From the NCBI GenBank assembly GCA_044375915.1, contig JBILLU010000028.1:1-24806 (forward strand): a stretch of 24,806 nucleotides of DNA. The letters are read 5' to 3'. Both the position numbers and the translations under genes were made by a program. Origin of the DNA: JAFEBO01 sp044375915. GTDB taxonomy: Bacteria; Planctomycetota; Phycisphaerae; Phycisphaerales; UBA1924. Under the pieces are notes generated by a model, which saw only the letters and a program-made list of their open reading frames with translations, searched no databases and was not told the origin of the DNA. Below, one piece after another: positions 1 through 7,513 of the stretch. Numbering within the stretch: the stretch's first letter is position 1; each line of letters opens with the position of its first letter.

Positions 1-1299
1 ATCGCCGCTCCGACTCTCTTTGACGCTTCTGGCTTCCCCACCAAGCTTGCCGGCGAGGTGAAAGGCCCGGACGCCCCGCCCGCCAGCTTCTCTGCCAAGG
101 ACTATGTGCCCAAGTCCTACCGCAAGGCGGTGAAGGTCATGGCTCGCGACACAGATCTCGCAGTCGCCGCGGCGAAGCTTGCGATCGAGGACGCCGGGCT
201 GATCACCCGCGGCACGCTCGACGGTGCGCCCGGACAGACCACCTATCCCGGTGAACGTGTCGGTTGTCAGATCGGCGCCGGCCTCATCAACGCCGAGACT
301 GCCGAATTGTCCGCGGCACTGGCCACGGCGACGAACGAGAACGGGCAGTTCGAGTACTGGCGCTGGGGCACGATCGCCACTGAGAAACACCCGGCCGGCG
401 TCGGCGGGATGAACAACCTGCAGCCGCTGTGGATGCTCAAGTACCTGCCCAACATGCTCGCGTGCCACGTGACCATCATCCATGGCTGCGAGGGTCCGAG
501 CAACACCATCACCTGCGCCGAGGCGAGCGTGCTGCTCTCCGTCGGCGAGGGCATGCGGGTCATTCAGCGTGACGCGGCCGATGTCTGCTTCAGCGGCGGC
601 GCAGAGAGCAAGACCAACCTCATGGGCACACTGCGGTGGACGCTGCTCAAGCATCTCACGCCGTGTGATGCGACGGCCGACCCGGCGTCGCTCGTGAAGC
701 CGTATGACCCCGCTTCGAAGGGCACGATCCTGGGCGAGGGCGGCGGGATGTTCGTCATCGAAGAAGCGAGCAAAGCGGCGGCTCGGGGTGCAAAGCCGTA
801 CTGCGAGCTCGCCGGTTTCGGCGCGTCGCACTCGCCGCCGCCGGGGTACGAAGCGATCCGCACGCGTTCGCGGCTCTCGTCGGATGAGAAGCCGCACGAC
901 GGCGTCGTCTACGCGATCGAGGCCGCCCTTGGTGATGCGAAGGTGAACGCAAGCGAAATCGACGCGATCGTGCCCTATGCCAGCGGTATCGCTCACGTTG
1001 ACGCGAATGAGGCGGCGGCCCTTCGCCAGGTCTTCGGTTCGCGTCTCAAGGACATTCCTCTCATCACCGTCGTGCCTAACACGGGCGTTGCCGTCGCTGG
1101 TGTCGGCGGGCTGCAGCTCGCGGCGGGGGCGATGGCGGTGCGCGAGCAGCGACTCCCGGCGCGCATTCATGCCGGGTCGTGCCCGAGCGACATGCAGGCG
1201 GGCCCGGTCGCGGCACGGGCGGCGAGCCTTCGGTGCGTGCTGGTCGTGACGTCGGCCTTGGGCGGACAGAATGCGGCGGTGGTGCTCAAGAAGGTTTGA
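1..1299 (+). CDS. Beta-ketoacyl synthase homologue, chain-length-factor-like (5' partial)
   Basis: The frame is open from the first base and the beginning (FDASGFPTKLAGEVKG) matches a KAS II sequence some 40 residues from its N-terminus, so the start lies upstream of the window. The thiolase fold is recognisable: the GPSNTITCAEAS nucleophile region, the GEGGGMFVIEEA stretch and the LQLAAGA C-terminal helix. Ungapped alignment by eye to E. coli FabF puts Glu (520-522) at the catalytic Cys, Tyr (976-978) at the first His and Gly (1108-1110) at the second His; the neighbouring Lys is also lost. The nearby Cys at 514-516 is two residues off register. This is the pattern of chain length factors (KS-beta), which form heterodimers with an active KS and set product length. 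The active partner would be the KS at 2138. The CLF-like role is inference; an inactive paralogue with another role is possible. Confidence 0.85.
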   Translation: MAAPTLFDASGFPTKLAGEVKGPDAPPASFSAKDYVPKSYRKAVKVMARDTDLAVAAAKLAIEDAGLITRGTLDGAPGQTTYPGERVGCQIGAGLINAETAELSAALATATNENGQFEYWRWGTIATEKHPAGVGGMNNLQPLWMLKYLPNMLACHVTIIHGCEGPSNTITCAEASVLLSVGEGMRVIQRDAADVCFSGGAESKTNLMGTLRWTLLKHLTPCDATADPASLVKPYDPASKGTILGEGGGMFVIEEASKAAARGAKPYCELAGFGASHSPPPGYEAIRTRSRLSSDEKPHDGVVYAIEAALGDAKVNASEIDAIVPYASGIAHVDANEAAALRQVFGSRLKDIPLITVVPNTGVAVAGVGGLQLAAGAMAVREQRLPARIHAGSCPSDMQAGPVAARAASLRCVLVVTSALGGQNAAVVLKKV

Positions 1300-1320
1300 C
1301 CGAGAGTTCGCGACTCCCCG

Positions 1321-1336
1321 CCCCGCTTCAGCGGGG
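1321..1336. repeat. Short GC-rich hairpin with TTCA loop
   Basis: A perfect 6-bp stem (CCCCGC / GCGGGG) closes a TTCA loop 21 bases after the ketosynthase-like stop codon. No T-run follows, so it is not a standard intrinsic terminator. The C-TTCA-G loop closure is the same as in the three REP-like hairpins at 19.3-21.1 kb, but the conserved CAGAGCCGC head of those is absent. It may be a diverged relative or an unrelated 3'-end hairpin. Confidence 0.35.
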
Positions 1337-1429
1337 AGAGGCGGCGCGGCAGCACGGGAACCCGAGTCGTCGCGTCGCTGCACCGCCGAGCCGATTCCGC
1401 GGCGACTGGCCTTTCATGCCCGTTACCGT

Positions 1430-1443
1430 CCGCCCGCTACCAT
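1430..1443 (+). promoter_or_regulatory. Candidate -10 region upstream of the GxxExxY gene
   Basis: The 14-mer CCGCCCGCTACCAT ends in TACCAT, a 4 of 6 match to TATAAT. Exactly the same 14-mer occurs at 17801-17814 just before purF. Here it sits 37 bp before the start codon, leaving room for a leader of about 30 nt that carries the GGAG Shine-Dalgarno at 1470-1473. No convincing -35 box is visible. Confidence 0.3.
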
Positions 1444-1480
1444 TGGCGTCCCTACTTGCAACAGACTTCGGAGCCTCCTT

Positions 1481-2041
1481 ATGAGCGACTACCGCAACGA
1501 CAACCGTTCTCACTCTAATGAAGGCCGAGGCCGTGGCCGCGGCGGTCCGCCGCGCCGGGGCATTCCGCTCTCCGAACTGGATCCCACGCTGACGTCCATC
1601 AGCCACAAGGTCATCGGCTGTGCGCGCGATGTGCACATGGCGCTCGGCGGCGGGTACGACGAGTCGGTGTACATGACCGCGCTCCAACAGGAGATGCGAG
1701 CACAGGGCGTGAACTTCAAGGCCAACCACTCGATCCCGGTGAAATACAAGGATCAGGTTGTCGGTCACTCGATCTGCGATCTGCTCATCGAGGATCGGTT
1801 CATCGTCGATGTGATGGCCGCGTATCGCGATGTCAGCGGCGGCGAGCGGTCCACGCTCCGGGCCCAGCTCAAGAGCGCCGACTTGGAGCTCGGGCTCATC
1901 ATCAACTTCGCGGGCCGCCTGCTCAAGGACGGCCTGGTTCGCGTTCTGAACGTCGACAAGATCAACGCCGCCAAGGGCATCACCCCGGGCGACCATCACG
2001 ACGGCGAGGACGCGATGTACGACTTCGATGAGAAGGCCTAG
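1481..2041 (+). CDS. GxxExxY family protein with RG-rich N-terminus
   Basis: A 186-residue protein starting at ATG 1481, with GGAG at 1470-1473 and a 7-nt spacer. Residues 15-27 are Arg/Gly rich (alternating RG), an addition to the usual family fold. The core follows the family: VIGCARDVHMALG, then the signature G58-x-x-E61-x-x-Y64, then an IPVKYKDQVVGHSICDLLIED strand region and a C-terminal LIINFAGRLLKDGLVRVLN. GxxExxY proteins are a small, widespread family related to the PD-(D/E)xK nuclease fold, mostly of unknown function. The position where relatives usually carry V-E-L-K reads V-D-V-M, so the putative catalytic Glu/Lys pair is altered. It sits between the two ketosynthase genes on the same strand; whether it serves that pathway is unknown. 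Confidence 0.85.
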   Translation: MSDYRNDNRSHSNEGRGRGRGGPPRRGIPLSELDPTLTSISHKVIGCARDVHMALGGGYDESVYMTALQQEMRAQGVNFKANHSIPVKYKDQVVGHSICDLLIEDRFIVDVMAAYRDVSGGERSTLRAQLKSADLELGLIINFAGRLLKDGLVRVLNVDKINAAKGITPGDHHDGEDAMYDFDEKA

Positions 2042-2065
2042 CGAGCCATTCGGCACTGGGCACGC

Positions 2066-2121
2066 GGCACTAGGGGCCGAAGCTCAGTGACGTGCGGATC
2101 CGAGTGTCTTCCCCTAGTGCC
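2066..2121. repeat. 11-bp perfect inverted repeat upstream of the ketosynthase
   Basis: GGCACTAGGGG (2066-2076) and CCCCTAGTGCC (2111-2121) are perfect reverse complements separated by 34 bases. Both arms are followed or preceded by a related GAAG/CTTC extension after a two-base interruption. A partial direct copy, CGGCACTGGGCAC, precedes the left arm. The element lies between the GxxExxY stop codon and the ketosynthase start, so it could be a mobile remnant, a terminator-like hairpin or a protein site. There is no T-run. Confidence 0.6.
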
Positions 2122-2126
2122 AAGCT

Positions 2127-2132
2127 TCTAAT
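2127..2132 (+). promoter_or_regulatory. Candidate -10 hexamer immediately before the ketosynthase start
   Basis: TCTAAT matches TATAAT in 5 of 6 positions and ends 5 nt before the GTG start at 2138, where no Shine-Dalgarno sequence is visible. If used, transcription would begin at or next to the start codon, giving a leaderless mRNA. No clear -35 box is seen at the expected spacing. Confidence 0.35.
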
Positions 2133-2137
2133 TCCAA

Positions 2138-3463
2138 GTGCCTTCTCCCGTCGTCATCACCGGTATGGGCTGGGTCACTCCCCTGGGGAGCGATGTGGAC
2201 TCGGTCTGGGCCAAACTGCTCTCCGGCGCCAGTGGCATCGCGCCCGTGACGCGGTTTGACGCGACCACGTTCGCGACCAACTTCGCCAGCGAGGTGAAGA
2301 ACTTCGATCTGCGGCACTTCCTCGACGACGTCACGCCCCACGTCATGGCCAGCATCGGCACGCAGTACGCCCTTGCCGCAGCAGCGCAGGCGTGGAAGCA
2401 GGCCGGCCTCGCGGGTGCGAAGCTCAACCGCCGTCGGTTCGGCATCTACCTCGGCAGCGGCGAAGGTCCGCTGGACTACACGAACTTCAACGCCGCGAAC
2501 ATTGCCGGATGGAAGGCCGACACGCGAACGGTGGACGGCACCGCTTGGGCCGGTCGAGCTCTTCCATCCATGAGCGTTGAGGCCGAGACGGAGCAGGAAC
2601 CGAATCTGACGATGAGCCACGTGGCGGCTGAGTTCGGCTGCCGCGGACCGGCGTTCAACTGCATGACCGCCTGCGCCGCCAGCACGCAGGCGATCGGCGA
2701 GGCGTTCGAGATCATTCGGCGTGGAGATGCGGACATCATGTTCGCCGGCGGCAGCCACTCGATGATCCACATGCTGGGCATGACGGGCTTCATTCGCCTG
2801 ACGGCCATGAGCCAGCGTCGCGATGACTACGCCCACGCCGCGCGGCCCTTCGACCAGACCCGCGAAGGCTTCGTCATGGGCGAGGGCGCGGGCATGCTCG
2901 TGATCGAGACGCTCGACCACGCCCGGGCCCGCGGCGCGACGATTCTCGCCGAGGTCGCGGGCTACGGCAGCAGCGCCGACGCCTTCCGAATCACCGATAT
3001 CCAGCCCGATGGCAAGGGCGCGATCGCCGCGATGAATCAGGCGCTGCGGCAAGCCGGCATCTCGCCCCGAGAAACCGGCTCCGATGGTCGCCCACAGGTG
3101 CACTACATCAGCGCCCACGGCACCGGAACCAAAGAGAACGACAAGATCGAAACCGCCGCGGTCAAGGGCGTCTTCGGCCCGCTCGCCCCGAAAGTTCCGT
3201 TCAGCAGCGTGAAGAGCATGCTCGGGCATCTCATTCAGGCCGCGGGCGCGGTGGAACTGATGACCTGCGTCAAGGCGATTCAGTCCGGCTTTGTTCCGCC
3301 GACGATGAACCTCAAGACGCCCGATCCCGAGTGCGATCTCGACTATGTGCCCAACGCCGCACGTGATCTGCGCGAGCAGGGCGGCGTGGACGTGTGCCTC
3401 AGCAACTCTTTCGGCTTCGGCGGTCAGAACGACACCATCGTCGTCCGGCGCTGGCAGGCCTGA
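2138..3463 (+). CDS. Beta-ketoacyl-ACP synthase (KAS II / FabF-like), catalytically intact
   Basis: This 441-residue protein catalyses decarboxylative condensation of malonyl-ACP with an acyl thioester. It begins VVITGMGWVTPLGS, typical of a KAS II N-terminus, which fixes the GTG start at 2138; the next ATG would remove that strand. The active site is complete: nucleophile C179 in MTACAAST, H327 in SAHGTGT, K359 and H364 in KSMLGHLIQAAGA. The C-terminal LSNSFGFGGQNDTIV motif is also intact. An insertion relative to E. coli FabF around residues 105-150 (GPLDYTNFNAANIAGWKAD onward) suggests specialisation. With the catalytically dead homologue ending at 1299 it resembles a KS/CLF pair of a type II PKS or specialised fatty-acid system; plain FabF function cannot be excluded. 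Confidence 0.92.
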   Translation: MPSPVVITGMGWVTPLGSDVDSVWAKLLSGASGIAPVTRFDATTFATNFASEVKNFDLRHFLDDVTPHVMASIGTQYALAAAAQAWKQAGLAGAKLNRRRFGIYLGSGEGPLDYTNFNAANIAGWKADTRTVDGTAWAGRALPSMSVEAETEQEPNLTMSHVAAEFGCRGPAFNCMTACAASTQAIGEAFEIIRRGDADIMFAGGSHSMIHMLGMTGFIRLTAMSQRRDDYAHAARPFDQTREGFVMGEGAGMLVIETLDHARARGATILAEVAGYGSSADAFRITDIQPDGKGAIAAMNQALRQAGISPRETGSDGRPQVHYISAHGTGTKENDKIETAAVKGVFGPLAPKVPFSSVKSMLGHLIQAAGAVELMTCVKAIQSGFVPPTMNLKTPDPECDLDYVPNAARDLREQGGVDVCLSNSFGFGGQNDTIVVRRWQA

Positions 3464-3505
3464 CGCTTTGCCTCGCCCCGCGTGCTCCGTCTGGCGATGC
3501 TTCCG

Positions 3506-4792
3506 TCACGGGTCCACGACGTACGACCACGAGCCCGGCCGTGGCGACATGTGCACCGTGTAGAACCCCGGCGGCGGGTCTGCTGCGTACGCCGCCTCAT
3601 CGCGGATGGTCAGCGTGCTCAGGGCGTTCATGGTAAACGTGCCGCCTCCGACGATCATGTCCACCGTCGTGCTTCCTCCGACGGTAATGGCGCCGCTGGC
3701 GTAAACAAGGCCGTCGATCACGCTCGCGTACGTGTCATCCTTCGATGTGTCCGCCGAGCCGCCAACGAACGGGAACGGTGCGCCGGGGGGATTGAAGTTC
3801 ACGTTCTCGGTGCTCTCCGAGAGCGACGAAGAAGAAAGCGACAAGGTGATCGCGCCATTCACGAGCAGGCACGGGTAGTTCGAGACCGCGGGCGTCCAAT
3901 GCACACTCCCACTGATGGTCGTGCTTACGCCGGGGTTCAGCAGGATCAGCGTGCCGACGATGCGACAGTTGGAGATGGTGATCGAAGTGTTCTGGCAGTC
4001 GAGTACATAGACGCCGCTGCTGTTCGTTGAGCCGTACGGGTTGTGGTTTGGCCCCAGCACCACATCCGTGAGCTGCTTGCCACCGAGCCCGAGCAGGCCC
4101 CCGTTTGGCAGGGAGGCAACGGGAATGACACCGGCACCCGCAGTGTAGAGTGCGAACACGGTGCTCGCGGGCATCGTGCGGGCGGTTGCGCCAGTGGTCG
4201 TCGTTCCCGAGAAGCCGGTGCCGATGATCGTCGTTCTCGCTTCGACATTGGGCCGGATCGTCGCCAGCACCGACGTGAAGCTGCTGTTGGTCGCGACCGT
4301 CAGCCCGCTGCCGTTGATCGTCGCGCTGGTTGCCGAGATTGCACCCGCAATCGTCATCGGCACCGTGAGGCAGGTCAGCGGAACCTTGGTTGCGTCGAGA
4401 TAGACGCTCATCCGCTGTCGCGCCACACCTCGAAGTCCCTCGCCGGTCACGACCACAGAGTCAAGCGGGTCACGGTTGATCGCGCCGCTCGGGTTCACCA
4501 CGGAGTATCCGAATGTGCCCCCGTTCATCTCCACGCCGTTAAGCCACATCTCAACCGCGTAGGTTGTGCGCCAGTCCGCGTCGGCGGCGATCGTCGCCCG
4601 CGCGAACTCAACCGCCGCGATGGCGTTCTGACGCGCAATGCTCTCGTCGATCTGCATCTGCAGCCCGCGAGCCCGCGATCGCGCCGTTGCCATGGCTCCG
4701 ATCGCGAGCGTGCCCACCAGCATGCCAACGCCCACGGCGGCGAGGAACGCCGTGCCGGGTCGCGTGCGAGGTTGGAGCCGTGTATTGCTCAT
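3506..4792 (-). CDS. PilX/GspK-like minor pilin-associated protein with large extracellular region
   Basis: This 428-residue protein has one N-terminal hydrophobic helix (about residues 14-36, FLAAVGVGMLVGTLAIGAMA) followed by an amphipathic helix (DESIARQNAIAAVEFARATIAAD). That architecture is typical of PilX-type proteins of pilus loci, which lack a canonical prepilin E+5 motif. The rest is rich in Ser, Thr, Gly and Ile/Val, with repeated short strand patterns (for example ITISNCRIVGTLILLNPG and SGAITVGGSTTVDMIVGGG) suggestive of a beta-helix or beta-solenoid; the fold is inferred, not shown. It is last in the leftward pseudopilin operon and its ATG overlaps the TGA of the PilV-like gene (ATGA), implying translational coupling. 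A tip or surface component of the pilus/pseudopilus is the likeliest role. Confidence 0.75.
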   Translation of the reverse strand: MSNTRLQPRTRPGTAFLAAVGVGMLVGTLAIGAMATARSRARGLQMQIDESIARQNAIAAVEFARATIAADADWRTTYAVEMWLNGVEMNGGTFGYSVVNPSGAINRDPLDSVVVTGEGLRGVARQRMSVYLDATKVPLTCLTVPMTIAGAISATSATINGSGLTVATNSSFTSVLATIRPNVEARTTIIGTGFSGTTTTGATARTMPASTVFALYTAGAGVIPVASLPNGGLLGLGGKQLTDVVLGPNHNPYGSTNSSGVYVLDCQNTSITISNCRIVGTLILLNPGVSTTISGSVHWTPAVSNYPCLLVNGAITLSLSSSSLSESTENVNFNPPGAPFPFVGGSADTSKDDTYASVIDGLVYASGAITVGGSTTVDMIVGGGTFTMNALSTLTIRDEAAYAADPPPGFYTVHMSPRPGSWSYVVDP

Positions 4793-5319
4793 CGTTCGTC
4801 CGGTGCCCGCAAGGAATGCATCTCACACATGAGCTTGGACTTGTAATACACCGAAACCGTGACGCTCTTGAGCCCGGTGTCCCCGCCGCGCTCGGGGATC
4901 AGCGGCCCCATATCCGACCAGACGACGGCGACCTTGCGAGTCCAATCGCTCATGCCGTCGATCTCGTTCCCCGTCGAGTCCCGCGGCGGTGATTCCGTCC
5001 AGCCGTCGTAGTCGTCCACATCGTCGAATGTGGTCTTGTCCGTCGCGCTCTCGCCCGCGTCACGTCCGAGCGTGGCCTGTGTGGACGGATCAGAATAGGG
5101 TTTGCGCTCGATCTCGCCGAGCAAGCTCTCGGCAAGCATGGTCGCCGTCACGCGGCGCGACGACAGCGCCTGCGCCGTTGCCGCACCCGCCGCGGCACGC
5201 ACCGCCGCGACGGCAATGACCGCGAGAATGATCGAGGCGCCAACGCACTCGATCAGCGTCATCGCACGGTTCCCCGTCCTTCGGGCCGCAACTGGCTTTG
5301 GCAATGGCCTGCGTTTCAC
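4789..5319 (-). CDS. PilV/GspI-like minor pseudopilin
   Basis: A 176-residue prepilin-like protein. The GTG start at 5319 is preceded by AGGAG six bases upstream, which supports it over the internal ATG. A basic leader of 19 residues ends ...GNRA, followed by MTLIECVGASIILAVIAVAAV: a class III prepilin N-terminus with Glu at +5, but Ala instead of Gly at -1 and Met at +1. The downstream domain (SRRVTATMLAESLLGEIERKPYSD ... WTRKVAVVWSDM) fits PilV/GspI proteins. The gene lies 21 bp after the PilW-like gene and overlaps the PilX-like gene by 4 bp. It would be cleaved and methylated by a prepilin peptidase encoded elsewhere and join the minor-pilin initiation complex. Confidence 0.85.
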   Translation of the reverse strand: MKRRPLPKPVAARRTGNRAMTLIECVGASIILAVIAVAAVRAAAGAATAQALSSRRVTATMLAESLLGEIERKPYSDPSTQATLGRDAGESATDKTTFDDVDDYDGWTESPPRDSTGNEIDGMSDWTRKVAVVWSDMGPLIPERGGDTGLKSVTVSVYYKSKLMCEMHSLRAPDER

Positions 5320-5340
5320 ACGGACTCCTATGTCATGCTG

Positions 5341-6435
5341 CTATTCCGCCACGAATTCCGCGACCGTCGTTGTGCGGGATGCCGACGCGAAGCCGCGAGC
5401 CTCGATCTCGAACGCTGTGCGGACGCCGCGAAGCGCCTCCGCCGTGATCCGAACGACGCGAACGACCTCCATCGGCTCGGTCGCTGCGGCTGAGGCCGAG
5501 GGCGTTCCGGTGGCAATGAACAACGGTTCCTGTGCTGAGAGCTGCGACCAGCTGGACCCGGAGTTGGTGCTCTGAAACATCGCGTCGGCGACGTTGACCG
5601 CGCTTCCGCTGCCCGTGAACTGCCATTCGGCGAAGTTGGTGCCGGAGATTGGTTGCAGCACGATCGCCAGCGGTGCGCTCGGGCTCAGTCCACTGATGCC
5701 GGAAAAGGTGTAGTCGTGGTACGCGTAGGACGTGCCGAGGGAGGACTCGTTGACCGTCACCGACCCGAGCACGGTCGACGTGGGCGTTTGCCCGTTGGTG
5801 GTTCGCACCTGGACCGCAAAGGTGCTGTCCGCAGTACCGTTGCGTCGTAGCGACAGCCGCACGCTGTTGAGCGTCCAACTCGTTGTTCCGACGGGCAGCG
5901 AGGGCGGGAATGCCACCGCGACCCAGCGGGTCGAGTTGCACTGGATCGTGCTGAGACCGGACGACGTGACGCAGCTTCCAACAGTCTGAGCGGCTGGGGC
6001 CAGCAGCTGATCCGAGCTTTGCACCGTGATGGTCGTCGTGTCCGTGTCGAGCGAGAAGGAGTGCATCGACGCGACCAGCACGGTGGCCGGGCCGCCGTTC
6101 ACGGTTCGCGTCAGGGGCGATCCGGCGACGCCGGACCAGGAGTATGCGATCGATTCCGTGCTCCCGTCGCCTGTCCGGTCGGGCACGGTGATCGCGACCG
6201 CGTGGTCCGAGACCGGCCCCACGCTGGTCGCGCACTCGATGTCGCGCCGGAGCTGGTTCATCGCGTTGGCGAGAGCGAGCGATGAATCTCCCACCGCACT
6301 CATTCCCGCGCGTCGAACCAAGCTCGCCGTCGCCGCGCCAGCGAGTAGCAGCACCGTGAGTAGCGCCGACGAGATGACAAGCTCGACAAGCGTGAAGCCG
6401 CGCTCGGAGTTGGTCTGAACGGGGGGCAGCGTCAT
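5341..6435 (-). CDS. PilW/GspJ-like minor pseudopilin with inserted extra domain
   Basis: A 364-residue prepilin-like protein. The leader MTLPPVQTNSERG is followed by FTLVELVISSALLTVLLLAGAA, a canonical G|F cleavage site with Glu at +5. A PilW/GspJ-type region follows (MNQLRRDIECAT...ITVPDRTGDGSTESIAYSWSG). The C-terminal strand (VVRVVRITAEALRGVRTAFEIEARG) also fits that family. Between them, about residues 155-310 form an apparent insertion (WVAVAFPPSLPVGTTSWTL ... GISGLSPSAPLAIVLQP) resembling the choice-of-anchor R type of beta-sandwich seen in secreted planctomycete proteins; this assignment is from memory of the pattern. The start codon overlaps the preceding fimT-like stop (ATGA at 6432-6435). 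It is longer than ordinary PilW/GspJ proteins because of the insertion. Confidence 0.82.
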   Translation of the reverse strand: MTLPPVQTNSERGFTLVELVISSALLTVLLLAGAATASLVRRAGMSAVGDSSLALANAMNQLRRDIECATSVGPVSDHAVAITVPDRTGDGSTESIAYSWSGVAGSPLTRTVNGGPATVLVASMHSFSLDTDTTTITVQSSDQLLAPAAQTVGSCVTSSGLSTIQCNSTRWVAVAFPPSLPVGTTSWTLNSVRLSLRRNGTADSTFAVQVRTTNGQTPTSTVLGSVTVNESSLGTSYAYHDYTFSGISGLSPSAPLAIVLQPISGTNFAEWQFTGSGSAVNVADAMFQSTNSGSSWSQLSAQEPLFIATGTPSASAAATEPMEVVRVVRITAEALRGVRTAFEIEARGFASASRTTTVAEFVAE

Positions 6436-6935
6436 TGGATGTTCACCTCCCCCGTCCCGCTTGAAACCACCACGACCGTGCTGAGGGAGCCGCGCGTCAG
6501 CCGCACCGTTCCGCCACTCGTCGGCACGCCGAAGCCCTTGATCGTGAGCGTGTTTGTACCTGCGAAGTCGACACTCTGGATCGTCACGCCAAAGGGCTCG
6601 CGGCCCAGGTCCACGCCGAACGCCTCCCCGGCGCGATCCGTGCTGGAGATGCCAGCAATCGCGTACGTCGAGCTCGACGTCGCGAACGAGATCGTGGCGG
6701 TTGACCCCTTCGCCCGAGCGACGGACCTCGCGAGGTTGATGTCCGCCGCGACACGCTGGGCCGCCATCTCCAGTCGGTACCGCTGCACGGCAAAGGAGTA
6801 GCGCGGCGCCGCGATCGCGCCGAGGATCGCGACGATGGCGAGCACCACGATCAGTTCCAGCAACGAGAACGCGCGTCGCGACCGAGCCGCGAACGCAGCG
6901 AAACCCCGACCTGCACGGCGGGTACTCACACCCAT
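6432..6935 (-). CDS. FimT/GspH-like minor pseudopilin
   Basis: First gene of the leftward minor-pseudopilin operon. The ATG at 6935 gives 167 residues; it is preceded by a weak GAGAA Shine-Dalgarno. Longer in-frame starts up to 7052 would produce an implausible leader. The leader of 22 residues ends RSRRA, then FSLLELIVVLAIVAILGAIAAPRYS: a prepilin N-terminus with Glu at +5 and Ala at -1. The body (QRYRLEMAAQRVAADINLARSVARAKGSTATISF) is the standard GspH/FimT pattern, where the helix leads into a beta domain starting with an ISF strand. The stop overlaps the PilW-like start by 4 bp, so the four genes are probably one transcript. It is transcribed divergently from the response regulator at 7084. 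Confidence 0.88.
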   Translation of the reverse strand: MGVSTRRAGRGFAAFAARSRRAFSLLELIVVLAIVAILGAIAAPRYSFAVQRYRLEMAAQRVAADINLARSVARAKGSTATISFATSSSTYAIAGISSTDRAGEAFGVDLGREPFGVTIQSVDFAGTNTLTIKGFGVPTSGGTVRLTRGSLSTVVVVSSGTGEVNIQ

Positions 6936-7083
6936 GTTCTCGGCCGTTGCCGCGAGCCGGTTCAGCTCCGCTGCCCGCTTGTCCGCCGGTTCGGGACAGA
7001 CCGCCCGTACAGACCGCAAAACTGCGCCTTCAGGCGAATGCGTGTCCGCCACGAGTCGATGTCACGCTTTCGGGGGAAACGCC

Positions 7084-7479
7084 ATGCCTGCCAAGACCAT
7101 CCTTGTGTGCGACGACGAGAGCGTGATCACGTTCATGCTCGCCTCGCGCTTCCGCGAGCTTGGGTACGACGTGCTCACAGGCTCCGACGGCGAAGAGGGA
7201 TTTCGCCTCGCCAGTGAATCCATGCCCGCCGCCATCATCAGCGACTATCAGATGCCCGGCGTCGACGGCCTGCAGTTCGCCAAGCGCCTGAAGCAGGACG
7301 CTCGCACCGCCGCAATCCCGGTCCTCATGCTCACCGCCCGAGGCCACCGCATCTCGCCCCGCGACCTGCAAGAAACCAACATCGTCCAGGTAATGCCCAA
7401 GCCCTTCAGCGCGAAGGAACTCGCCTCCATGGTTCTGGACATCTGCGGACCCGCCAGCGACGAGCGTGCCGCCGCCTGA
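7084..7479 (+). CDS. Single-domain response regulator (CheY-like receiver)
   Basis: A 131-residue receiver domain with no output domain. Acidic pocket D10/D11 (VCDDE), phospho-acceptor D54 (IISDYQMPGVDG), T84 (LMLTARG) and K106 (VMPKPF) are all present, so it should be phosphorylated. The ATG at 7084 is chosen because it gives a receiver of normal length and has GGGGGAAAC just upstream; the in-frame extension to 6835 has no family resemblance. It lies between the divergent minor-pseudopilin operon and the HD-GYP gene, 34 bp from the latter. The histidine kinase at 9061 is the obvious candidate phosphodonor. As in other pilus loci with CheY-like proteins, it may act by protein contact; that is inference. 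Confidence 0.92.
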   Translation: MPAKTILVCDDESVITFMLASRFRELGYDVLTGSDGEEGFRLASESMPAAIISDYQMPGVDGLQFAKRLKQDARTAAIPVLMLTARGHRISPRDLQETNIVQVMPKPFSAKELASMVLDICGPASDERAAA

Positions 7480-7513
7480 GCGGCCGACAGAGCCCCCACC
7501 AGACGAGACTCCG

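Noticed and set aside
1271..1480. N-terminal extension of the GxxExxY protein
   Set aside because: It overlaps the upstream CDS and a hairpin; ATG 1481 has a well-spaced GGAG and leads into the family fold.
2114..3229. 371-codon open frame on the - strand opposite the ketosynthase
   Set aside because: Antisense shadow of a well-conserved KS gene; its product is Arg/Gly/Ala/His rich with no domain. High-GC codon bias keeps this frame open.
3464..3505. Bidirectional terminator between the convergent ketosynthase and PilX-like genes
   Set aside because: No convincing stem or T-run can be found in these 42 bases.
6835..7083. N-terminal extension of the response regulator
   Set aside because: It lies over the divergent fimT-like gene and the intergenic region; the receiver fold begins exactly after ATG 7084, which has a Shine-Dalgarno.
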